From Schlesneria sp. (GTDB lineage: Bacteria; Planctomycetota; Planctomycetia; Planctomycetales; Planctomycetaceae), in assembly GCA_025353525.1 (NCBI GenBank), contig JANXOO010001105.1, forward strand, positions 1 to 6,837: a stretch of 6,837 nucleotides of DNA. The letters are read 5' to 3'. Below are positions 1 to 6,075 of this stretch, in pieces. The notes under the pieces were generated by a model. The model made no database searches. It was not told where the DNA came from and was given only the letters and a program-made list of their open reading frames with translations. How positions within the stretch are numbered: position 1 is the stretch's first letter; the number at the start of each line of letters is the position of its first letter. The translations under genes and the position numbers were made by a program.

Positions 1-11
1 GAACTTCGTCG

Positions 12-80
12 GCAGTGACGTCACTACTGCGTGAGCACGTTTTTTCGCACCAGCACCTTACCTGGCCGCCAGAGGCATTG
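12..80 (+). promoter_or_regulatory. Conserved leader element, copy 1, upstream of the LysR gene
   Basis: This segment is the first of two related leader elements in the window; the other is at 5972-6045. Seen directly: ACGTCAC at 18-24, CTGCGTGAGCA at 27-37, a run of six T at 40-45, CGCACCAGCA at 46-55 and CCTGGCCGCCAGAGG at 61-75. Without gaps, 46-79 matches 6011-6044 at 26 of 34 positions. Possible helices are P1 (12-16 with 26-30, nine-base loop containing ACGTCAC), P2 (27-29 and 31-33 with 48-53, C30 bulged, 14-base loop) and P3 (62-65 with 69-72, loop CCG). P1 and P2 share bases 27-30 here, so they would be alternatives. The AGAGG at 71-75 is the only Shine-Dalgarno-like string before the ATG at 91 and lies next to or inside P3. 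A regulatory RNA leader is inferred; a protein-binding site or a dispersed short repeat is also possible. Confidence 0.55.
14..25. repeat. Perfect 12-bp palindrome AGTGACGTCACT
   Basis: The 12 bases read identically on both strands, centred between 19 and 20-21, about 65 bases upstream of the regulator's ATG. A palindrome of this size upstream of a LysR gene could be an operator used for autoregulation. The gltD leader has a related but not identical dyad, AACGTC-AC-GACGTT at 5979-5992, which shares the word ACGTCAC. The bases are also part of the proposed leader RNA element, so the DNA and RNA readings compete. No binding protein can be named from the sequence. Confidence 0.4.
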
Positions 81-90
81 TTTTTCGTCA

Positions 91-1083
91 ATGAATCTTC
101 GTGATCTCGAATTGTTCTGTGAAGTAGCGCACGTGGGAAGCTTTTCCAAGGCAGCGAAGGCTCACGGAATGTCACAGCCTGCGGCAAGCGAAATCGTGAA
201 GGGCCTGGAAGAACAACTAGGCTGCGAATTGCTCAATCGTTCCATTCGGCCACTTCAACTGACCGCCGAAGGAAAGATTTATTATGACGGCTGCCACGAG
301 CTTCTCGAAGGTTACCGTCGTCTTGAAGATCGCATCCTTCAGCGCCGTGATAAAGTCGTCGGCCCTGTACGGGTCGCGTCGATTTATTCGGTCGGACTGC
401 TGCAGATGGATTGCTATGTCAAAGAGTTCGAGCGACTCTATCCTGATGCGGCCCTCGATTTGAAGTACCTGCACCCGAAAGACGTTCTGGATGGCGTGTT
501 GAACGAAGAGGTCGATGTGGGCCTGATGTCGTTTGCACCGCGTCGAGCCGACCTGGTCTGTGAGACCTGGCAGGACCAAAAAATCGTTGCGGTCGTGGCA
601 CCTCAGCATCGGCTGGCAACCCGATCTGCGATTCGCGTTGCGGAACTCGACGGTGAATCACTGGTCGGTTTTACGTGCGAATTGCGGATGCGGCAGGAAA
701 CGGATCGATGGCTGAAGCAGGCAAAAGTCTCGGTGAATGTCCTGCATACCTTCGACAATATTGAAAATATAAAACGGGCCGTTGAGGTTGGATCGGGGCT
801 CAGTTTGCTTCCCGTACCGACCGTGCGCCGCGAAATTGACATCGGGTCGCTGGTGGCGATCGAAATCGAAGATGTCGACTGGGTCCGTCGACTCGATATT
901 GTCTATCGCCGGACCAAACCGTTTACCACGGCGATCAGTCGATTTCTCGAGTTACTGAATCAGAACCCGGAGACCTTTACGCAACCGGGTGACTCGAAAC
1001 CGTCAGAATCCCCGGCGGCAACAAATTCAACCGGAAAAAAGACGAAAAAACGCGAACCGCGTTCGCAATCGCTTCCTCGTTAA
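91..1083 (+). CDS. LysR-family transcriptional regulator
   Basis: A 330-residue DNA-binding regulator. Residues 1-60 form the LysR winged helix-turn-helix: the start MNLRDLELFCEVA is followed by GSFSKAAKAHGMSQPAASE (16-34) and LEEQLGCELLNRS (39-51), ending at LTAEG (57-61). A linker helix follows (about 62-89), then a type 2 periplasmic-binding-protein-like effector domain (about 91-290) that in this family senses a small molecule. The ATG at 91 is chosen because the family begins with this helix; the in-frame GTG at 31 would add 20 residues with no resemblance to the family and would lie inside the conserved leader element. The last 41 residues (290-330) are a low-complexity tail rich in Ser, Thr, Pro and Lys with a basic KKTKKREPR stretch, beyond the usual family end. 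The gene lies 202 bases upstream of gltB on the same strand. In Bacillus the LysR protein GltC activates gltAB, but GltC is divergent, so a role in gltBD control here is an inference. The effector is unknown. Confidence 0.93.
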   Translation: MNLRDLELFCEVAHVGSFSKAAKAHGMSQPAASEIVKGLEEQLGCELLNRSIRPLQLTAEGKIYYDGCHELLEGYRRLEDRILQRRDKVVGPVRVASIYSVGLLQMDCYVKEFERLYPDAALDLKYLHPKDVLDGVLNEEVDVGLMSFAPRRADLVCETWQDQKIVAVVAPQHRLATRSAIRVAELDGESLVGFTCELRMRQETDRWLKQAKVSVNVLHTFDNIENIKRAVEVGSGLSLLPVPTVRREIDIGSLVAIEIEDVDWVRRLDIVYRRTKPFTTAISRFLELLNQNPETFTQPGDSKPSESPAATNSTGKKTKKREPRSQSLPR

Positions 1084-1090
1084 AAGGATT

Positions 1091-1135
1091 CAGAAAGCCG
1101 GGAGGATCGGCTGGAAGCCCGTCCCTGGTTTTCTG
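1091..1135 (+). terminator. Long imperfect hairpin just after the LysR stop
   Basis: The arms CAGAAAGCC (1091-1099) and GGTTTTCTG (1127-1135) pair over nine positions with one G-T wobble. The helix can continue inward with GGGA (1100-1103) against TCCC (1122-1125) and GG against CC (1104-1105 with 1119-1120), with single bulged bases at 1126 and 1121. It starts seven bases after the stop codon, as a terminator stem would. There is no T-run after it, so intrinsic termination would be weak. It may instead stabilise the 3' end of the regulator message. Confidence 0.4.
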
Positions 1136-1141
1136 CATGCA

Positions 1142-1167
1142 TCTGCTTTCGGCAGGCGGGAAGCAGA
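1142..1167 (+). terminator. Second hairpin in the LysR-gltB spacer
   Basis: TCTGCTTTC (1142-1150) pairs with GGAAGCAGA (1159-1167) over nine positions with one wobble, closing an eight-base loop. It lies six bases after the first hairpin and is followed by CTTAACGG rather than a T-run. Bases 1145-1150 (GCTTTC) could alternatively pair with 1093-1098 (GAAAGC) in the first hairpin's left arm, so the two structures could compete. Either a two-hairpin terminator region or a structured gltB leader fits. Confidence 0.35.
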
Positions 1168-1285
1168 CTTAACGGAACGAATGACCAGGAGCCCAGCGGC
1201 GGCAAATACAAGACAATTGACTCGACCCGACAACTGACACCACAAGCTTACGCAACACGTTCAAGATCACTGCAAGAACAGACCT

Positions 1286-4200
1286 ATGACCGAACCTTTT
1301 TTCACACGACATCCCGAGCTGTTTTTTTCTGATGGCACACCGAAACCACAGGGGTTGTACGACCCGGCCTACGAGCACGATTCGTGCGGCGTCGGCTTCG
1401 TCGCAAATATCAAAGGGATCAAATCACGGCAAATCGTTGACGATGCCCTGCGAATGCTCAAACACATGGCCCACCGTGGCGCGTGCGGATGTGAAACCAA
1501 TACGGGTGACGGAGCGGGTCTTCTGACCACTGTCCCGCACGACTTTATGACCAAGGTCGCTCAACGCGACATGAAGATCAAACTGCCAGCACCGGGAACA
1601 TACGGTGTTGGACTGGTCTTTCTGCCGACCGATCCGGAACAGCGAGAAATTTGCCGGGAAACCGTGGAACGACTGATTACCGAGCAGGGTCAATCGCTGC
1701 TGGGCTGGCGTACGGTGCCGCACGATCCCGAAGGAGCCGATATCGGTCCATCGGCCCGTGCTGCGATGCCGGCGTTCGAACAATTGTTCGTTGCCGCAAA
1801 GCCGGGAATCGACCAGGGAAGTTTCGAACGGCAATTGTTTGTCATTCGCAAACGGGCCAGCCACGCGATTCGCGAGGGCTCGCTGCCGCAGGCACTGAAA
1901 TTTTACATTTGTTCCCTGTCGTCAAAAGTTCTGATTTACAAGGGAATGCTCACGTCCGAGCAGGTGCTGCCATTTTTCAATGATCTGCAGGATCCGGACT
2001 ATCAATCGCACCTGGCAATGGTTCACAGCCGTTTTTCCACGAACACGTTCCCGAGTTGGGATCGGGCTCATCCCCAGCGGTACATCGCCCACAACGGCGA
2101 GATTAACACCGTTCGGGGGAACGGAAACTGGATGTTTGCCCGGCAAGGGATGATGCAAAGCGAACTGTTTGGTGACGATCTGCCAAAGCTGTTCCCGTTG
2201 ATCGAGCCGCACTGTTCTGATTCCGGCAATTACGACAACGCACTTGAAATGCTGGTCATGTCGGGTCGCAGCTTGCCCGAAGCAGTGATGATGATGGTTC
2301 CTGAGGCATGGCAGAATCATGACTCGATGCCGGAGGATAAACGCGCGTTCTACGAATACCATTCGGCACTTCAGGAACCATGGGACGGTCCCGCGTCGAT
2401 TTCGTTCACGGACGGAGACGTGATCGGGGCGACTCTTGACCGAAACGGCCTGCGACCAAGTCGCTATTACGTGACCCACGACGATCGTGTCATTATGGCG
2501 AGCGAAGTCGGGGTTCTCGACATCGAACCGGCCAATGTGAAAATCAAGGGACGACTTCAGCCGGGCAAAATGTTCCTTGTCGACTTCAAGCAGGGGCGAC
2601 TGATCCCCGACGAAGAGTTGAAGAAGGATTTTGCGAACCGTCGCCCGTATAACGAGTGGCTGCGTCGTCAGCGATTGCTGCTGAACGAACTTCCTGCGGC
2701 AGAACCGCCCGAACGGATGATCGGCGACGAATTGTTGCAGCACATGCAGTCGTTCGGCTACACGACCGAGACGCTGCAATTCATGCTGGTCCCGATGATC
2801 ACGACCAGGAAAGATCCGATCGGATCGATGGGCGACGATACGGCCCTCGCCTGCATGAGCGATCAGCCGCGACTGGCGTACGACTACTTCAAGCAACTGT
2901 TCGCTCAGGTCACCAATCCGGCGATCGACAGTACGCGTGAAGAAGTCATCATGTCGCTGGAATGCTACATCGGTCCGGAAGGAAACCTGCTCGATACGAC
3001 AGAACGTCAATGTCACCGCCTGGCAGTGCCGCACCCGATTCTCACAAACGAAGAATTGGCATCGATCAAGCATTTGAACTACCGCGACTGGAAAACGAAG
3101 ACGATCGATATTACGTATCCGAAATCACAAGGTCCCGCCGGATTGAAGTGGGCTCTGGATCGTATCTGCGGCGAAGCCCGCCAGGCGATCGCCGACGGAT
3201 TCAGCCTGGTCATCCTGTCGGATCGGCTGGCCAGTGCCCATCGTCTGCCGGTCAGTGCACTGTTAGCCACAGGTGCCGTTCATCACTTTCTGGTCTACAA
3301 CGAAGAACGAACCCGTCTGGGTATCGTCATTGAAACGGGCGAAGCTCGCGAGGTTCACCACTTCTGCCTGCTGACAGGGTACGGTGCCGACGCCGTCAAT
3401 CCGTACATGGCATTTGAAGCGCTCTGGCAACTTCAGGATGACGGAGAACTTGCAGGAGACTGGACGCACGAACAGATTACCGCCGCCTACCGCAAGGCGA
3501 CGAAGCAGGGCATTCTCAAAGTGATGGCCAAGATGGGAATTTCAACCCTGGCCAGCTACAAGGGGGCGCAGATCTTCGAAGCAGTCGGGATCAGCGACGA
3601 AGTGATGAACAAGTGCTTCCGGGGCACGTCCAGCCGAATCAGCGGCGTCGGTTTCGAGATTCTCGGCGAAGAAGCATTTCGCCGTCATGAGCTGGGATAC
3701 CCGACGCGCGACAGCAACAAGTTGCCCGTTTTGCCGAATTTCGGACTGTTCTCGTGGCGTTCGTCGGGGGAAAAGCACGCATGGAATCCGCATAACATTG
3801 CCAATATCCAGAAAGCAGCACGGCAAGGCGACAAATCGGCCTACAAAGAATTTGCGAAGATGGTGAACGAGCAAACGACGCGCGAATGTCATTTGCGCGG
3901 AATGTTGAAGTTCAAATCAGGCCTGACGCCTGTTCCCGTCGAAGAAGTCGATTCGGTCGAATCGATTTTAAAGCGGTTTTGCACGGGTGCGATGAGCTAC
4001 GGATCGATTTCCGCTGAGGCTCATGAAACTCTGGCCATCGCCATGAACCGGATCGGTGGCAAAAGCAACACCGGCGAAGGGGGCGAAGACTACAAACGAT
4101 TCCAGCGGTTGGCCAACGGCGACTCCAAACGATCGGCCATCAAACAGGTCGCCTCGGGACGCTTTGGTGTGACGAGCTGGTATCTGACCAACGCAGACGA

Positions 4201-5875
4201 ATTGCAAATCAAGATCTCGCAGGGAGCCAAGCCGGGTGAAGGGGGCGAACTTCCCGGGCACAAAGTCGACAAGATCATCGCGGCGACACGCCATTCGACG
4301 CCCGGTGTCGGACTGATCAGTCCGCCTCCGCACCATGATATCTATTCGATCGAAGACCTGTCGCAATTGATCTTCGATCTGAAGAATGCCAATCCGTCGG
4401 CTCGGGTGAGCGTCAAGCTTGTCTCGGAAGTTGGCGTGGGTACCGTAGCTGCCGGGGTGGCCAAAGGTCATGCCGACAAGATTTTGATATCAGGAGATTC
4501 CGGAGGAACCGGAGCATCGCCACTGACCAGCATCAAGCATGCCGGCATGCCGTGGGAACTGGGAATCGCAGAAACGCATCAGACGCTTGTTCTGAACGAT
4601 TTGCGCAGTCGAGTGCGTCTGGAAACGGATGGTCAACTCAAAACAGGTCGCGATGTCGTGATCGCCTGCCTGCTTGGTGCCGAAGAGTTCGGTTTTGCGA
4701 CCGCACCACTGATTACGCTCGGCTGCATCATGATGCGCAAGTGTCATTTGAATACTTGCCCTGTCGGAATCGCGACGCAGGACCCGGAACTTCGAAAGAT
4801 GTTCACGGGACAGCCCGAACACGTCATCAACTATCTGTTTATGGTGGCGGAAGAGGCTCGCGAAATCATGGCGTCGCTGGGTTTCCGATCGATCAACGAA
4901 ATGGTCGGTCACACGGAAGTCCTCGAATATGACAGTTCGATCAATCACTGGAAGCTGAAGCACCTCAATCTGTCGAAGATTCTGAAGCCGGCAACAAAAC
5001 CTCATCCGGGAGTCGAGACGTATTGCAAGATTCCTCAGCAACACGGAATCGAATATCAGCTCGACAATGAACTGATCCGCGAATCGCGTGACGCACTCGA
5101 TCACAAAAAATCTGTTCGACTCAATATCGAAGTCCAGAACATCGACCGGGCACTCGGGACGATCCTCAGCCATGAAGTCTCTAAAAAATGGGGCGAACAC
5201 GGGTTGCCGGACGATACGATTCACATTCGTTGCAAAGGCTCGGCCGGACAGACGCTGGGGGGCTGGCTCGCGTCGGGCATCACGCTCGAAGTCGAAGGGG
5301 ACGCAAACGATTTCGTGGGCAAGGGACTGTGTGGTGGCCGGATTATCGTCTATCCACCGAAATCGTCGACGTTCGCGCCAGAAGATAATATCGTGATCGG
5401 TAACGTCGCGTTGTACGGAGCGACCGAGGGTGAAGCGTTCTTCCGCGGTCGAGCTGCTGAACGCTTCTGCGTGCGGAATTCCGGTGCGAATTGTGTCGTC
5501 GAAGGGGTCGGCGATCACGGACTTGAATATATGACGGGTGGCCGGGCAGTAATCCTTGGCGCGACCGGACGCAACTTCGCCGCCGGGATGTCGGGGGGAA
5601 TCGCGTACGTCTACGACAGCGGCAATCGGTTACTTGGAAACTGCAATCTGGAAATGGTGGCCCTGGAAAAGGTCGATGCTCCAGCCGACATTTCGGAGCT
5701 GAAGGAACTGATCGCAAAGCACTACAAATACACCGGTTCAACGGTGGCAGATTCGATCTTGAAAAACTGGGGCGATGAACTGCCCCGTTTCGTCAAGGTC
5801 ATGCCGATCGATTACAAACGGGCGCTGGCCGAACAACAAAAAGAAGAGAAGAAGGAACCGTCAGTAAAGTCATAG
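1286..5875 (+). CDS. gltB: Glutamate synthase (NAD(P)H-type) large subunit
   Basis: The complete 1529-residue alpha subunit, of normal length for the family. It hydrolyses glutamine, channels the ammonia and makes glutamate from 2-oxoglutarate on FMN, using electrons from GltD. Residues 1-33 are a propeptide; Cys34 in HDSCGVGF should become the N-terminal nucleophile of the class II amidotransferase domain (34 to about 430), which also shows HSRFSTNT (247-254) and HNGEINT (269-275). A central domain follows (about 470-800), then the FMN synthase barrel (about 860-1230) with GGKSNTGEGGED (924-935), QGAKPGEGGELPG (979-991) and GDSGGTGASP (1070-1079). Cys1147, Cys1153 and Cys1158 (C-x5-C-x4-C) are the [3Fe-4S] ligands. 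The C-terminal glycine-rich beta-helix (about 1270-1470) includes GNVALYGATEGEAFFRG from 1372. Between the EGGED motif and SAIKQVASG the segment is short, so the ferredoxin loop of plant and cyanobacterial enzymes is absent. The ATG at 1286 gives a propeptide of expected length but has no Shine-Dalgarno sequence. The frame is intact. Confidence 0.97.
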   Translation: MTEPFFTRHPELFFSDGTPKPQGLYDPAYEHDSCGVGFVANIKGIKSRQIVDDALRMLKHMAHRGACGCETNTGDGAGLLTTVPHDFMTKVAQRDMKIKLPAPGTYGVGLVFLPTDPEQREICRETVERLITEQGQSLLGWRTVPHDPEGADIGPSARAAMPAFEQLFVAAKPGIDQGSFERQLFVIRKRASHAIREGSLPQALKFYICSLSSKVLIYKGMLTSEQVLPFFNDLQDPDYQSHLAMVHSRFSTNTFPSWDRAHPQRYIAHNGEINTVRGNGNWMFARQGMMQSELFGDDLPKLFPLIEPHCSDSGNYDNALEMLVMSGRSLPEAVMMMVPEAWQNHDSMPEDKRAFYEYHSALQEPWDGPASISFTDGDVIGATLDRNGLRPSRYYVTHDDRVIMASEVGVLDIEPANVKIKGRLQPGKMFLVDFKQGRLIPDEELKKDFANRRPYNEWLRRQRLLLNELPAAEPPERMIGDELLQHMQSFGYTTETLQFMLVPMITTRKDPIGSMGDDTALACMSDQPRLAYDYFKQLFAQVTNPAIDSTREEVIMSLECYIGPEGNLLDTTERQCHRLAVPHPILTNEELASIKHLNYRDWKTKTIDITYPKSQGPAGLKWALDRICGEARQAIADGFSLVILSDRLASAHRLPVSALLATGAVHHFLVYNEERTRLGIVIETGEAREVHHFCLLTGYGADAVNPYMAFEALWQLQDDGELAGDWTHEQITAAYRKATKQGILKVMAKMGISTLASYKGAQIFEAVGISDEVMNKCFRGTSSRISGVGFEILGEEAFRRHELGYPTRDSNKLPVLPNFGLFSWRSSGEKHAWNPHNIANIQKAARQGDKSAYKEFAKMVNEQTTRECHLRGMLKFKSGLTPVPVEEVDSVESILKRFCTGAMSYGSISAEAHETLAIAMNRIGGKSNTGEGGEDYKRFQRLANGDSKRSAIKQVASGRFGVTSWYLTNADELQIKISQGAKPGEGGELPGHKVDKIIAATRHSTPGVGLISPPPHHDIYSIEDLSQLIFDLKNANPSARVSVKLVSEVGVGTVAAGVAKGHADKILISGDSGGTGASPLTSIKHAGMPWELGIAETHQTLVLNDLRSRVRLETDGQLKTGRDVVIACLLGAEEFGFATAPLITLGCIMMRKCHLNTCPVGIATQDPELRKMFTGQPEHVINYLFMVAEEAREIMASLGFRSINEMVGHTEVLEYDSSINHWKLKHLNLSKILKPATKPHPGVETYCKIPQQHGIEYQLDNELIRESRDALDHKKSVRLNIEVQNIDRALGTILSHEVSKKWGEHGLPDDTIHIRCKGSAGQTLGGWLASGITLEVEGDANDFVGKGLCGGRIIVYPPKSSTFAPEDNIVIGNVALYGATEGEAFFRGRAAERFCVRNSGANCVVEGVGDHGLEYMTGGRAVILGATGRNFAAGMSGGIAYVYDSGNRLLGNCNLEMVALEKVDAPADISELKELIAKHYKYTGSTVADSILKNWGDELPRFVKVMPIDYKRALAEQQKEEKKEPSVKS

Positions 5876-5909
5876 AACCTCGGACGCATCGTTGTTTGCC
5901 AACGGACAA

Positions 5910-5934
5910 TTGTTCTGCTCGCGACGCAGAACGA
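5910..5934 (+). other. Hairpin downstream of gltB
   Basis: GTTCTGC (5912-5918) and GCAGAAC (5926-5932) are a perfect seven-base inverted repeat with a seven-base loop, extendable by one wobble (5911-5933) and one T-A pair (5910-5934). It begins 34 bases after the gltB stop. A run of six T lies at 5951-5956, 16 bases beyond the stem, too far for a standard intrinsic terminator. The right arm could instead pair with CGTTCTG at 5989-5995 (using 5927-5933), which overlaps the leader element before gltD. The likely role is 3'-end protection of the gltB message or part of a switch between gltB and gltD; both are inferences. Confidence 0.45.
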
Positions 5935-5971
5935 GGATCATCGGTGACGGTTTTTTACGGGTCGTACGGGA

Positions 5972-6045
5972 AGAATGTAACGTCACGACGTTCTGAATGA
6001 GCATTTATTTCGCATCAGCATGATTCCTCGCCGCGAGAGGGATTA
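5972..6045 (+). promoter_or_regulatory. Conserved leader element, copy 2, upstream of gltD
   Basis: The second copy of the leader element, ending about 30 bases before the gltD ATG. Seen directly: ACGTCAC (5980-5986), CTGAATGAGCA (5993-6003), a T-rich stretch, CGCATCAGCA (6011-6020) and CCTCGCCGCGAGAGG (6026-6040). P1 can form from 5974-5978 with 5988-5992, extendable by two pairs outward, with a nine-base loop AACGTCACG. P2 pairs 5993-5995 and 5997-5999 with 6013-6018, A5996 bulged, 13-base loop. P3 pairs 6027-6030 with 6034-6037 around CCG. Relative to copy 1, P2 changes a G-C to an A-T pair and P3 a G-C to a C-G pair, both keeping the helix. P1 and P2 are compatible here. Regulation of gltD expression is inferred. 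The sequence does not match any riboswitch consensus I can recall, including the glutamine-sensing glnA RNA. Confidence 0.55.
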
Positions 6046-6075
6046 CGACATCGATTTCACAACTTTGGTATTCAC

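Larger units (their letters stand above)
1084..1285 (+). other. LysR-gltB spacer and probable gltB upstream region
   Basis: This 202-base stretch has no believable gene. Its first part (1091-1167) forms two consecutive hairpins, listed separately. The second part (1168-1285) should carry the gltB promoter if gltB has one. The best -35-like string is TTGACT at 1217-1222, but there is no acceptable -10 at the usual distance. TTG-N11-CAA at 1217-1233 loosely recalls a LysR-type T-N11-A dyad but is imperfect. The 20 bases before the gltB ATG contain no purine-rich Shine-Dalgarno string. The leader element found before the LysR gene and gltD is not present here on either strand. Confidence 0.5.

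Noticed and set aside
31..90. GTG at 31 as the LysR start
   Set aside because: The added 20 residues do not belong to the LysR fold, and the bases are better explained by the conserved leader element; ATG at 91 gives the canonical N-terminus.
1126..1141. Sigma-54-like GG-N10-GC (1127-1128 and 1139-1140)
   Set aside because: Only the GG and GC spacing and part of the downstream box fit; TTTT replaces the CACG of the upstream box, and the bases form a hairpin arm.
1217..1245. TTGACT as a -35 promoter box for gltB
   Set aside because: No -10-like hexamer occurs 16-18 bases downstream, so a promoter cannot be supported from sequence alone.
1922..3073. Open frame of 383 codons on the - strand inside gltB
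   Set aside because: It lies wholly antisense to a strongly conserved gene, its product resembles no known family, and its Arg/His/Val-rich composition is what the reverse strand of this codon usage produces.
4070..4145. Ferredoxin-dependent glutamate synthase
   Set aside because: The segment joining the EGGED motif to SAIKQVASG is short, without the ferredoxin-loop insertion, and a gltD gene follows.
4490..5518. Open frame of 342 codons on the - strand inside gltB
   Set aside because: Same reasons: antisense to the FMN and C-terminal domains of gltB, with shadow-like composition and no recognisable domain.
5935..5956. Intrinsic terminator ending at the six-T run after gltB
   Set aside because: Only a three-pair stem (TCA/TGA) precedes the T-run directly; the good hairpin ends 16 bases earlier.
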